DNA of 64,000 nt from Nostoc sp. HK-01 (GTDB taxonomy: Bacteria > Cyanobacteriota > Cyanobacteriia > Cyanobacteriales > Nostocaceae). A program made the translations under genes and the position numbers. Location of the stretch: positions 3,227,501 to 3,291,500 of the forward strand of contig AP018318.1 of NCBI GenBank assembly GCA_003990705.1, in the 5' to 3' direction. Shown here piece by piece: positions 1-8,418 of this stretch (the stretch's first letter is position 1; each line of letters begins with the position of its first letter). The notes below the pieces were generated by a model, which was given only the letters and a program-made list of their open reading frames with translations, did not search any database and was not told where the DNA came from.

Positions 1-1541
1 GTCTTCCCAGTGGAGATATTCATTTAAAAGCATCAGAAGCGATCGCAATTATTGGCACAACACCCAATGCTAAAATTCGCAGTTGGATTCGCTCGGAAGC
101 CTTGGGGAAGGGAGCCAGCGCCAATATCAGTATCTTCACTCCTCGTTTGACGCTTCAAGAAGGTTCAGGAATAAATACTGTAACTTTTGGATCTGCTAAC
201 AGTGGCGACATTCACATAAAAGCGACAGATATGCAAGTATCGGGCTTTTCTAGCCTGAATCCCACTGGTGTCACTTCCATTGCCACTGGCACTTATGGAA
301 AAGGAACAGCTGGTAATCTTTTAGTGGAGGGGAATAATTTACTAGTTTCTGAGGGAGCTTCTTTATCTTCGGTGACATTTGGTCGAGGCTCCAGCGGTCA
401 GGTGATAATTCGTAATCAAAATACCACAGTCATGGGCGAAAGCCCTTCTGGGCTTTATAGCAATATTAGTCTAACTAGCTTTGCAACTGGAAATACTCAA
501 GATTTGATATTAGATACTGGCAAGTTACAAATATTGAATGGTGGAGCAATTGGTTCATCTGCATTCTTTCAAGGTAATGGGGGAAATGTACAAATCAAAG
601 CCAGGGAAGCGATCGCCATTAGTGGTAGCAGTAGTAACAATAACAGTAATATTAACTCTTCTGCTGTGCGTTTAAGTCCTCAGTTACGCCAAATATTTAG
701 CTTACCAGATATACTGACGGCAAATGCTGGTAATGTCAGTATTAATACACCCAAGCTGACACTCAGCGATAGTGGGACAGTCAGTGTTACTAGTCAAGGT
801 ACTGGTAACGCGGGCAATCTTCAGATCACCGCAGATCAGATCCAATTAAAAAATCAAGCCTTAATTCAGGCACAGACAGAATCTGGTCAGGGTGGTGATA
901 TCAACTTGCAAGTAGGAAGTTTGCTGCTGATGCGCGATCGCAGTAAAATTACAGCCACAGCAGGCGGTCAGGGTAATGGCGGTAATATCAATATCAACGC
1001 ACCTATCATTGTGGGTTTAGAAGATAGTGACATTATTGCGAATGCAGTACAAGGAAAGGGTGGAAATATTCAAATCATCACTCAGGGGATTATCGGTTTA
1101 GAATATCGTCCGCAACTGACACCAGAAAATGATATTACTGCTAGTTCCCAATTTGGGGTGAATGGTACAGTCGAAGTGAATAATGTTGGTGTTGACCCTA
1201 ATTCTGGTTTAGTGGAATTGCCAGCAAATGTCAGTGATCCATCTCAACAAATTGCTAGTGGATGTGCAAATACCAACGGTAGTAGTTTTGTCGCTACAGG
1301 AAGAGGTGGCATACCGCAAAATCCGACACAGGATATTAGGAGCGATCGCACTTGGTCAGACATACGTGATATCTCTGCATTCCACACCACAAAGCAATTG
1401 CCAGCCCAAACACTTTCTTCCTCAAAAATTCTTGTCCAAGCAACATCCTGGAGACGCAACGCCCAAGGCAAAATCGAATTAATTGCTCCTCAAGTAGCCA
1501 ATGTTCAAACATCTCTCACTTGTGCTGCACAAATAAAATAA
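1..1541 (+). CDS. Two-partner-secretion haemagglutinin-like exoprotein, C-terminal part (5' truncated by window)
   Basis: The reading frame is open from base 3, so the gene starts outside the window; the TTG at 102 is not a real start. About 513 residues are visible. They consist of repeated Gly/Asn/Ser/Thr-rich strands of the form G-N-A-G-N-(V/L)-x-I, each roughly 20 residues apart, which is the pattern of a right-handed beta-helix as in filamentous haemagglutinin. The last 130 residues are a non-repetitive tail with two cysteines (about residues 387 and 474 counted from base 102), typical of large cyanobacterial FHA or S-family exoproteins. Such proteins are secreted through a TpsB/FhaC-type outer-membrane pore and act in adhesion or surface structure. 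No TpsB gene is visible, so it may lie upstream. A decayed copy of this tail lies at 4262-4550. Family assignment is firm; the exact role is unknown. Confidence 0.82.
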   Translation, partial: LPSGDIHLKASEAIAIIGTTPNAKIRSWIRSEALGKGASANISIFTPRLTLQEGSGINTVTFGSANSGDIHIKATDMQVSGFSSLNPTGVTSIATGTYGKGTAGNLLVEGNNLLVSEGASLSSVTFGRGSSGQVIIRNQNTTVMGESPSGLYSNISLTSFATGNTQDLILDTGKLQILNGGAIGSSAFFQGNGGNVQIKAREAIAISGSSSNNNSNINSSAVRLSPQLRQIFSLPDILTANAGNVSINTPKLTLSDSGTVSVTSQGTGNAGNLQITADQIQLKNQALIQAQTESGQGGDINLQVGSLLLMRDRSKITATAGGQGNGGNININAPIIVGLEDSDIIANAVQGKGGNIQIITQGIIGLEYRPQLTPENDITASSQFGVNGTVEVNNVGVDPNSGLVELPANVSDPSQQIASGCANTNGSSFVATGRGGIPQNPTQDIRSDRTWSDIRDISAFHTTKQLPAQTLSSSKILVQATSWRRNAQGKIELIAPQVANVQTSLTCAAQIK

Positions 1542-1810
1542 TAGCTACTCTACAAAGATGCTTCGCGTTAACAAAAGCAGTGTTTTGTGCTGACTATCTA
1601 GTGCAAGCAATACTCTCAATATATCAGGATAAAGTATTTTAAGTAATGTTAGGGATGTATTTTGTAGTTAAAAGACCCTATAACGGGTAATAATCCCAAC
1701 TATTTAGATAGGAAATCTTGATTAATATATTATTTCATAGATTTGAAACCAGACTATCTACTCACTTTGGTATTAATAATTATTGCTAACATAATATACC
1801 CAAAATATCA

Positions 1811-4183
1811 ATGAAATTATCTTTACTTAGTTTATTGCCGAGTATTAGCCTAATTTGTTGTTTGACTGCAACATCTCATGTCAAAGCCAACACTGTCAAT
1901 AACCAGCAATTTCAACAAATGGCTGGTCAAGAATTAGCTTTTAAGAAACAAGTTTTATCTAATTTAGGCTCAGTTGGTCGCGTACAACAAGCATATTTTT
2001 TAGAAAATGGAGTTTTCGCAACTCAAATTCAACAGTTAGGATTAGATGAAAATTTTGAAAATAGTATTCCCGGTTATGGATGGCAGATATTTACTGATAA
2101 AAAAGCTAAGAAATTTGTCATAACTGTATTAGCACCGCAGCAAAATAGCTCTCGAACTTATATTAATTTTGTTGCTTTAACCACAACGGATACAAATGAC
2201 AAAATCACAATATCTACTCTGTGCGAAAGTGAGCAAAATAAGTTAGTTATTCCTAAACTACCAACTAAAATTTTAAAGAATCAAGGTATTGAATGTCCAT
2301 CCGGCTTTAGAAACTTGGAATTGAGTGAGAATGAAAATAAAATCTCCGAGCAGTTAGAAAATGAAAAACAGCAGAGAGTATTGGTTAGTATTATAAACTC
2401 TCTACAACAGAAATATTATGAGCGCAATCAAGTGTTTACAGATGATATAGAGAAGCTTTTTGGATTTCCTCTAAGTAAAGTCGAATCATTTTCTGAGTTA
2501 AAATTAAAATTATTACCAATCAAAAATATCCAAAATGGAATTATTGTTATAGCTCCGTTTCCTAGTCAAAAACAAAAAAGTTATATTGGAATAGTTAAAC
2601 CTAATAAATCTAGCACTATACAGCGCAAGTCAATCGTTTGTGAAATTTCCGAACAGGAAACTATAGATTTAGAAAATTTAAATAATCTAAATAACAATGA
2701 TTTACTCATTTGTCCTCAAGATTCTCTCCAGATAAGTCTTATTCCAGAGGAAACTACATTTATAAATCAAGAAATTGAAAACCTGACAAAGTATCAGGCT
2801 GAAATTCTAGAAATTGATCAACCTCAAAAGACACAGGTTTTACAAATTGCAGATAAACTAGCGAAAGAAGGTAAATATTTGCAATCCCTACAAAAGTATT
2901 ATTTAGCATTAGGAGTTTTAGGAATTACTGAATATGATATTTTCGCAGTACTTAGTGCAGAACGTGGGTTTAATCCAATTGTAGATACATTTTTTCAGAA
3001 AATTAATCCTGTGCTAGAAGCCGCAAAACCTTCGTTATTAGAACAAAGACAGGAAATCAATTCGGAAATGTATAGTTTCTTTGACAAGTTTTCCGCCGTC
3101 AAGAACAGCACAGCACAAAAAATTCAGGAATTAGCAGCTTTACAGTTAGGCTTCAATGTTTTAACTATGCCTAACCAAGATTTAAAAATACCTGACAATA
3201 AAAATGAGGCATTCTCGGAAGTTGCGGAATTATTACAAGAGCAGTTCAATGATAAATCACCGCAATTTAATAATAAATTACCCAACAATTTACGCAGTTA
3301 TGTGAATAAAAATAAAACTGCGATCACCAGCATTCGTAACTTACTATTGAGTGAGGAAATACCTCGCTGGGGATTAGATTATAAATCGATTAAGGAGGGA
3401 GATTTTAATGCTCCTAGTCCGAGCTATTTAAGTATTGTCAATTTACATCGTTTGTTGGTAATTGACATTTTAGATAAGCAGCAGCAAGGGAAGACTCAAG
3501 AGATGCTGAAATCGTTAGAGGCATCTTGGAGACTCAGTACATCATTCCAGGATGAACCATCTTTAATTGGTCAACTTGTGAATATAATTATCAGGCGATC
3601 GCAAATCCGGGTGATGGAGAAAATCGATAATTTACCTGTAGTCTGGCAAAAGCGATTACTGGAAAAAGACTATACAAAAGCTATGATCCAGGCATTGAAT
3701 ACTGAAGCTTTTTTTCAACTACAAGGCTTAGATAAAATTATCCCGTTAGATAAAGATACACCGTTATCTCAGCTATATCGTAATTGGTATGGAGTGAATA
3801 CATATAAACTGAATCAAGAATTTTATGCTGAAATAGAACGAAAAAAAGATAATCTTTGTTCAGTGGACTTACAAGCTTTAGAAAAACGGTATTTTTTAGC
3901 TAATAGCTCCGTGAAACCAAGTTATGTCAATGAGCTTTTAAAAGCACATCATCTGATGTTGGAGTCAGAAATGTTGCAAAAAGTCTTACAGATAAAAGCA
4001 GCTATTCACCACGATAAAGCCTTACCAAATTCCCTCTCTCAAATGTCATCAAATGTTTGTTTGGGTAATCAATGGGTCTATAAATCTTCATCTAATGGTA
4101 AATGGTTGATTTATCTTAATCAACAACCCATTTGGCAATCTCAAATTCAGCGATCGCCACTAACTTACACAGGAAAACTTTAA
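1811..4183 (+). CDS. Exported protein with two pilin-G/H-like modules
   Basis: 790 residues. The N-terminus (MKLSLLSLLPSISLICCL...) is a Sec signal peptide, probably cleaved near residue 26 (HVKA). Residues about 30-160 resemble the globular part of cyanobacterial type IV pilin-like G/H proteins: a helix with Q-Q-A-Y-x-x-x-x-G-x-F, then G-Y-x-W-x-I, then a strand ending at a cysteine and an E-C-P motif. A second, weaker copy of the module spans about 190-300 (K-Y-Y-E-R-N-Q-V-F, ending I-C-P). The helical N-terminal stem and prepilin peptidase site of true pilins are absent. The remaining 480 residues are alpha-helical, unrecognised, and have no membrane segment. It lies between the exoprotein and its relic, which fits a surface or periplasmic role. 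AT-rich, with no obvious Shine-Dalgarno site. The domain call is by eye; function is unknown. Confidence 0.6.
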   Translation: MKLSLLSLLPSISLICCLTATSHVKANTVNNQQFQQMAGQELAFKKQVLSNLGSVGRVQQAYFLENGVFATQIQQLGLDENFENSIPGYGWQIFTDKKAKKFVITVLAPQQNSSRTYINFVALTTTDTNDKITISTLCESEQNKLVIPKLPTKILKNQGIECPSGFRNLELSENENKISEQLENEKQQRVLVSIINSLQQKYYERNQVFTDDIEKLFGFPLSKVESFSELKLKLLPIKNIQNGIIVIAPFPSQKQKSYIGIVKPNKSSTIQRKSIVCEISEQETIDLENLNNLNNNDLLICPQDSLQISLIPEETTFINQEIENLTKYQAEILEIDQPQKTQVLQIADKLAKEGKYLQSLQKYYLALGVLGITEYDIFAVLSAERGFNPIVDTFFQKINPVLEAAKPSLLEQRQEINSEMYSFFDKFSAVKNSTAQKIQELAALQLGFNVLTMPNQDLKIPDNKNEAFSEVAELLQEQFNDKSPQFNNKLPNNLRSYVNKNKTAITSIRNLLLSEEIPRWGLDYKSIKEGDFNAPSPSYLSIVNLHRLLVIDILDKQQQGKTQEMLKSLEASWRLSTSFQDEPSLIGQLVNIIIRRSQIRVMEKIDNLPVVWQKRLLEKDYTKAMIQALNTEAFFQLQGLDKIIPLDKDTPLSQLYRNWYGVNTYKLNQEFYAEIERKKDNLCSVDLQALEKRYFLANSSVKPSYVNELLKAHHLMLESEMLQKVLQIKAAIHHDKALPNSLSQMSSNVCLGNQWVYKSSSNGKWLIYLNQQPIWQSQIQRSPLTYTGKL

Positions 4184-4261
4184 AATCCCTTACCCTCCCA
4201 GTTAACTCCCAAATCATTTCCTAGTCAGTTGAGTTAGAAACCAAAGCATTTTGGGAATACT

Positions 4262-4550
4262 AAAATATGGGTATAAAAGGCGACTAATTTATGAGTTTAA
4301 TTGAATTGCCAGCCAATGTTACTGATTCATCGCAGCCGATAGCTAGTGGTTGTTCTAATACAAAGGGTAGTAGTTTTGTCGCCACAGGACGCGGTGGTAT
4401 ACCGCAAAATCTCAGTGAAGATGTGAGGAGTTACGCGATTATCACACTTGAGTCTAATTCGCGTGACAGGACATCTCTGCATTTTTGCAAATCAGCAATG
4501 TGAATACTCAAGCACCCCCATCTCCCTGTAATGCTGATTTGTCGATTTAA
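4262..4550 (+). pseudogene. Relic of an FHA-like exoprotein C-terminus
   Basis: An open frame from 4291 reads S-L-I-E-L-P-A-N-V-T-D-S-S-Q-P-I-A-S-G-C..., which matches the tail of the exoprotein ending at 1541 (V-E-L-P-A-N-V-S-D-P-S-Q-Q-I-A-S-G-C) and continues through S-S-F-V-A-T-G-R-G-G-I-P-Q-N. Similarity then moves to another frame, where 4500-4550 (N-T-Q-A-P-P-S-P-C-N-A-D-L-S-I-stop) matches the last residues of the full protein. Upstream, similarity fades at about 4262, with a TAA in frame. This is a truncated, frameshifted leftover of a duplicated exoprotein gene and not a functional small gene. Confidence 0.75.
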
Positions 4551-4618
4551 TGTACTCCAGAAATTTCTAAGGCTGCAAATTTTCCTCTACCAACTTTGAA
4601 CCCATTAGTCACTAACGT

Positions 4619-7186
4619 ATGAATCTCCAAATTAAAAAACGTCGTTGGCTATATATCAGTCTGAGTCTTTTGAGTTTGTGTTTGGCAGTTACTATTACAC
4701 CTGCTCAAGCATCTATACAAGCACCAACAAATTCTCCTTCTAGCCTCAATCTCAATATATCCGCTACGGAATCTACAAATTGGCTAGAACAAGGACGACA
4801 GCTTTACCATTCAGGCAACTTTACAGAAGCGGTGAACGCGTGGCAGAAGGCAGTACAAAATTACCATAGCCAAGGCGATCGCCGGAACGAAGCTTTAAGT
4901 TTAAGTTACCTGTCGTTGGCACAACAAGAACTCAACCAATGGGAAGTCGCCCAACAATCTATCGAACAAAGTGTAAAAATTTTGCAAACTTCTCAACCCT
5001 CTATAGATGCGATTATCTGGGCGCAAATACTGAATACTCAAGCAAATTTACAACTACGTACTGGCAAAGCGGAAACTGCCCTAGATATTTGGCGACAAGC
5101 TCAAAAATATTATGAGCAAGCAGGGGATAAAATGGGCAGCTTAGGCAGTCAAATCAACCAAGCACAAGCCTTACAAAGTTTGGGATTTTACCGTCGTTCA
5201 AAACAGCAATTGGAGGCGTTAGGGCAGAAGTTAGCCGCAATGCCAGATTCCGAAATCAAAGTTAGTGGGTTGCGATCGCTGGGTTTAGCTTTACACGCCA
5301 TTGGCGATCGCAACAGTCAGCCAGTATTAGAACAAAGTTTAGCCACAGCCCAGCAAATTGCCGCTAAAACTCAATTAAGTTCTATTCTTGCCAGTCTGGG
5401 GAAAGTTGCTTCTGATTCGCAAGACCCAGAAGCCGCCCTAAATTACTTTGAAGATGCCGAAACCACAGCTACAAATCCTAATGAAGCTTTACAAGCGCGT
5501 TTAGCTCGATTCAAATTATTAGTAGATTACGGCAAACTGGAATATGCAATTCCCCTGACACCACAATTACGACAACAGTTGTCAGAACTGCCGCCCAGTC
5601 ATAGTTCCCTGGGTGCAGCAATTAATTTTGTTGCCACATTGAATCGCTTAAAAAACCCAGAGCAAGTTTTACCTAGTCAAGATTTGGCACAACTGATGGC
5701 GAACACTGTTCAGTCTGCCCAAAAAATTCAGGATAGTAGCGCCCAATCCTATGCGCTGTATGAGTGGGCGCAACTCTACAGTCGCCAAAAACAGTGGTCT
5801 CAGGCACAGGAACTAGCCGAGAAATCTCTGAAGATTGCCCGTGAAATTCAAGCGGATGATTTGATTGCTCAATCAGCCTGGCAGGTTGGCAAGTTATATA
5901 AACAACAAGGCAACCACCCCCAAGCAATTACAGCTTATACCGAAGCAGTGAAGTCATTAAAGGCATTGCGTGGGGATATGGCTGCTGTCAACCCCGATGT
6001 CCAATTTTCCTTCCGGGAAAGTGTTGAGCCTGTCTATCGGGAACTAGTGAGTTTACTGCTAGATGACCAACCTAGCCAGACAGCATTAACTCAAGCACGC
6101 GAATTGATTGAATCACTACAAGTTGCTGAACTGGATAACTTTTTCCGGGAAGCTTGTTTGGATAAAGCCCAGCAAATTGACAAAGTTGACCCGACGGCAA
6201 CAGTCGTTTATCCGATTATTTTAAGCGATCGCCTAGGCGTAATTTTCTCTCAAGCCGGAAAACCACTACGTTACTACGCCACTGCCAAATCTCAAGCAGA
6301 AATTGATCAAACTCTAGAGAAGTTCCTGGTTGCTCTCAACCCAGTTTCCGACTCAACCGTTCGGGAGCAATTATCCCGACAAATTTATGATTGGTTGATT
6401 CGTCCAGCAGAAGCAGATCAAGCCTTCAAAGACACTAAAACATTGGTATTTGTCTTAGATGGGCGATTGCGGAACATTCCTATGGCAGCCTTATACGACG
6501 GTAAGCAATATCTGATTGAAAAGTATGCTGTGGCGCTCTCACCAGGATTGCAACTGATGGCGGCTCGGTCATTCCAACAAAACCACATTGATGCGATTGT
6601 CGGTGGGATTAGTGAATCTCGTGCTGGTTTTAGTGCTTTACCAGCAGTGGAATCAGAAGTGAAGCAAATCGCCCAAAAAGTGCCATCTTCAGCCTTACTC
6701 AACCAGCAATTCACCAGTCAAGCCCTCGCCGATCAGATCAAATCTAATAAGGCTAATGTTGTCCATCTAGCAACCCACGGACAATTTAGTTCTCGTCTCG
6801 AAGATACTTTCTTACTTACGTGGGATGGACAAGTGAATGTGAAAGAATTGTCCGAACTCCTGAAAAATCGTAGTGGAAACTCATCAAAGGCGATCGAATT
6901 ATTAGTACTAAGTGCCTGTGATACTGCTAGTGGAGATGATCGTGCTGCTCTGGGATTAGCAGGTTTAGCGGTGAAATCCGGCGCTCGTTCCACTATTGCC
7001 ACACTTTGGCCAGTTAAAGATAAAGCCGCCCAAATGCTCATGACTCGTTTCTATGACCAACTACGGCAGCCCAAAATCACAAAAGCTGAAGCACTACGAC
7101 AGGCACAAATTAACCTAATTCGCCAAACTGATTTCCGCGATCCGTTTTTTTGGTCTGCCTTTGTTTTGGTAGGGAACTGGTCTTGA
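4619..7186 (+). CDS. Exported TPR-CHAT domain protein (caspase-fold peptidase)
   Basis: 855 residues. The signal peptide is clear (hydrophobic core L-S-L-L-S-L-C-L-A-V, site near A-Q-A at about residue 31). Residues about 55-460 are a series of tetratricopeptide repeats (for example W-L-E-Q-G-R-Q-L-Y-H-S-G-N-F-T-E-A). The CHAT domain fills about 530-855. Both catalytic positions are intact: His720 in H-L-A-T-H-G-Q-F and Cys767 in L-S-A-C-D-T-A. CHAT proteins are clan CD peptidases related to caspases and separase, and the TPR part normally senses or binds a partner. Cyanobacterial exported TPR-CHAT genes often occur with FHA-type exoproteins, DUF928 and CHASE2 genes, as here, which suggests a role in processing or handling surface proteins. 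Substrate unknown. Confidence 0.9.
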   Translation: MNLQIKKRRWLYISLSLLSLCLAVTITPAQASIQAPTNSPSSLNLNISATESTNWLEQGRQLYHSGNFTEAVNAWQKAVQNYHSQGDRRNEALSLSYLSLAQQELNQWEVAQQSIEQSVKILQTSQPSIDAIIWAQILNTQANLQLRTGKAETALDIWRQAQKYYEQAGDKMGSLGSQINQAQALQSLGFYRRSKQQLEALGQKLAAMPDSEIKVSGLRSLGLALHAIGDRNSQPVLEQSLATAQQIAAKTQLSSILASLGKVASDSQDPEAALNYFEDAETTATNPNEALQARLARFKLLVDYGKLEYAIPLTPQLRQQLSELPPSHSSLGAAINFVATLNRLKNPEQVLPSQDLAQLMANTVQSAQKIQDSSAQSYALYEWAQLYSRQKQWSQAQELAEKSLKIAREIQADDLIAQSAWQVGKLYKQQGNHPQAITAYTEAVKSLKALRGDMAAVNPDVQFSFRESVEPVYRELVSLLLDDQPSQTALTQARELIESLQVAELDNFFREACLDKAQQIDKVDPTATVVYPIILSDRLGVIFSQAGKPLRYYATAKSQAEIDQTLEKFLVALNPVSDSTVREQLSRQIYDWLIRPAEADQAFKDTKTLVFVLDGRLRNIPMAALYDGKQYLIEKYAVALSPGLQLMAARSFQQNHIDAIVGGISESRAGFSALPAVESEVKQIAQKVPSSALLNQQFTSQALADQIKSNKANVVHLATHGQFSSRLEDTFLLTWDGQVNVKELSELLKNRSGNSSKAIELLVLSACDTASGDDRAALGLAGLAVKSGARSTIATLWPVKDKAAQMLMTRFYDQLRQPKITKAEALRQAQINLIRQTDFRDPFFWSAFVLVGNWS

Positions 7187-7376
7187 TTACGTAATATTAC
7201 TGTGAAATTTCGGATGAAACAAAACACTTATTTTATGGATTTTTCATCCAAATTCGGATATAAATGCTAGTAACCTTCCCTAATTTAACTAGTGTTTAGA
7301 AGCTTTTCAGGAGTTATCTGTACAGTGGTTATCAATGTATTTTCTATCACTGCTTAATGAGATGAGGTCAAACATA

Positions 7377-8294
7377 ATGAAACATCGACATCTAACTACA
7401 TTGAGCATCATTGCTCTGATTGTTAGCAGTACATGTGCTAGTGCATCTGCCATAACATTTACTCCGCCGGTTAAAAATTCTGCACCCAAACAAGCAACTG
7501 GAGGTGCTTCTCGCGGCAGTATCTTTACCCCAAATAAAAGTAATAGTGCGCCTAGACAAGCAACCGGAGGCGCATCCCGTGGCAATCTCTTTACTCCCAA
7601 AAAAGATAACAGCGCGCCTCAACAGGCATCTGGGGGGGCTTCTCGTGGCAATCTTTTTACCCCTAAAAAAGATAACAGCGCGCCTCAACAGGCATCTGGA
7701 GGCGCTTCCCGTCTTGGTACTTACTACTTGAATCCTTCGACTGTAGCAGCAACTGGGCCGGCAGCGCTCATCGCCCTTCTACCAGAAAGCTTCTATGGCA
7801 CAACGATTTCCGGACACCCTACAATTTTGGTCTACCTTCCTCCTTCTAATGCAGAAGAAGCCGTGTTTAGCCTCAAAAATGAAACTGGTAATACACAGTA
7901 TCAAATGACCATTCCGGTTGCGGGGAAAGCTGGAGTAATAGCAGTCAAATTACCAGCGGATGCACCTGCTTTAGAGGTGGGGAAAAACTATCAATGGTTC
8001 TTGGCGCTGAAAGTGGATGGAACACTTAGCCCAAGTACACCTTACGTTGATGGTTGGATTGAGCGTATCCAGCCTACTGCTGAACTGGCAACAGCAATGC
8101 AGCAGGAAGATGCTCTGAAGCGAGCAACTGCTTTAGGTAAAAATGGTGTGTGGTATGACTGTGTAGCCACAATGGCTGGGCTGCATACTACCCAACCTAA
8201 AAATGTCACCGTGATTAAGCAATGGCAAGAACTTCTGTCCTCCGTTAGCTTAAAGGATATTGCAACAGTTACCTTAGTAGCATCTACTAATTAG
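7377..8294 (+). CDS. Exported DUF928 protein with N-terminal tandem repeats
   Basis: 305 residues from the ATG at 7377. That start is preferred over the upstream in-frame ATG at 7335 because GAGGT lies 8 bases upstream and because it begins directly with a signal peptide (M-K-H-R-H-L-T-T-L-S-I-I..., site near A-S-A-I). After the signal come nearly four copies of a 22-residue repeat (N-S-A-P-x-Q-A-x-G-G-A-S-R-G-N-L-F-T-P-K-K-D). The C-terminal 190 residues carry the DUF928 pattern: L-I-A-L-L-P, then P-T-I-L-V-Y-L-P, then N-Y-Q-W-F-L-A-L, then V-D-G-W-I-E-R-I. DUF928 proteins are secreted cyanobacterial proteins of unknown function that are usually found with CHAT and CHASE2 genes, as here. The repeat looks like a flexible, Ser/Gly/Pro-rich linker. 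Confidence 0.88.
   Translation: MKHRHLTTLSIIALIVSSTCASASAITFTPPVKNSAPKQATGGASRGSIFTPNKSNSAPRQATGGASRGNLFTPKKDNSAPQQASGGASRGNLFTPKKDNSAPQQASGGASRLGTYYLNPSTVAATGPAALIALLPESFYGTTISGHPTILVYLPPSNAEEAVFSLKNETGNTQYQMTIPVAGKAGVIAVKLPADAPALEVGKNYQWFLALKVDGTLSPSTPYVDGWIERIQPTAELATAMQQEDALKRATALGKNGVWYDCVATMAGLHTTQPKNVTVIKQWQELLSSVSLKDIATVTLVASTN
7476..7712 (+). repeat. 66-bp in-frame tandem repeat, about 3.6 copies
   Basis: Units at 7476-7541, 7542-7607 and 7608-7673, and a partial unit at 7674-7712. Units 3 and 4 are almost identical at the DNA level, whereas unit 1 has diverged, which points to recent expansion by slippage or recombination. The 66-base length keeps the frame (22 residues), so copy number can vary without breaking the gene. 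Confidence 0.9.
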
Positions 8295-8418
8295 GGACTA
8301 GGGACTGGGGACTAATAACTAAGAAGACCCCAATCCCCATTACCTAATCTCAGACAAGTATTTTAGTGGAGTCATGGCTGACAAATGCGAATCAATGTTA
8401 TAAGCCTCTGGCGAAATT

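Noticed and set aside
1228-1482. Small frames on both strands inside the exoprotein gene
   Set aside because: Shadows of the real frame with no start signals.
6418-7041. Minus-strand frames of about 100 codons within the CHAT gene
   Set aside because: They lie opposite conserved CHAT motifs and have no domain of their own.
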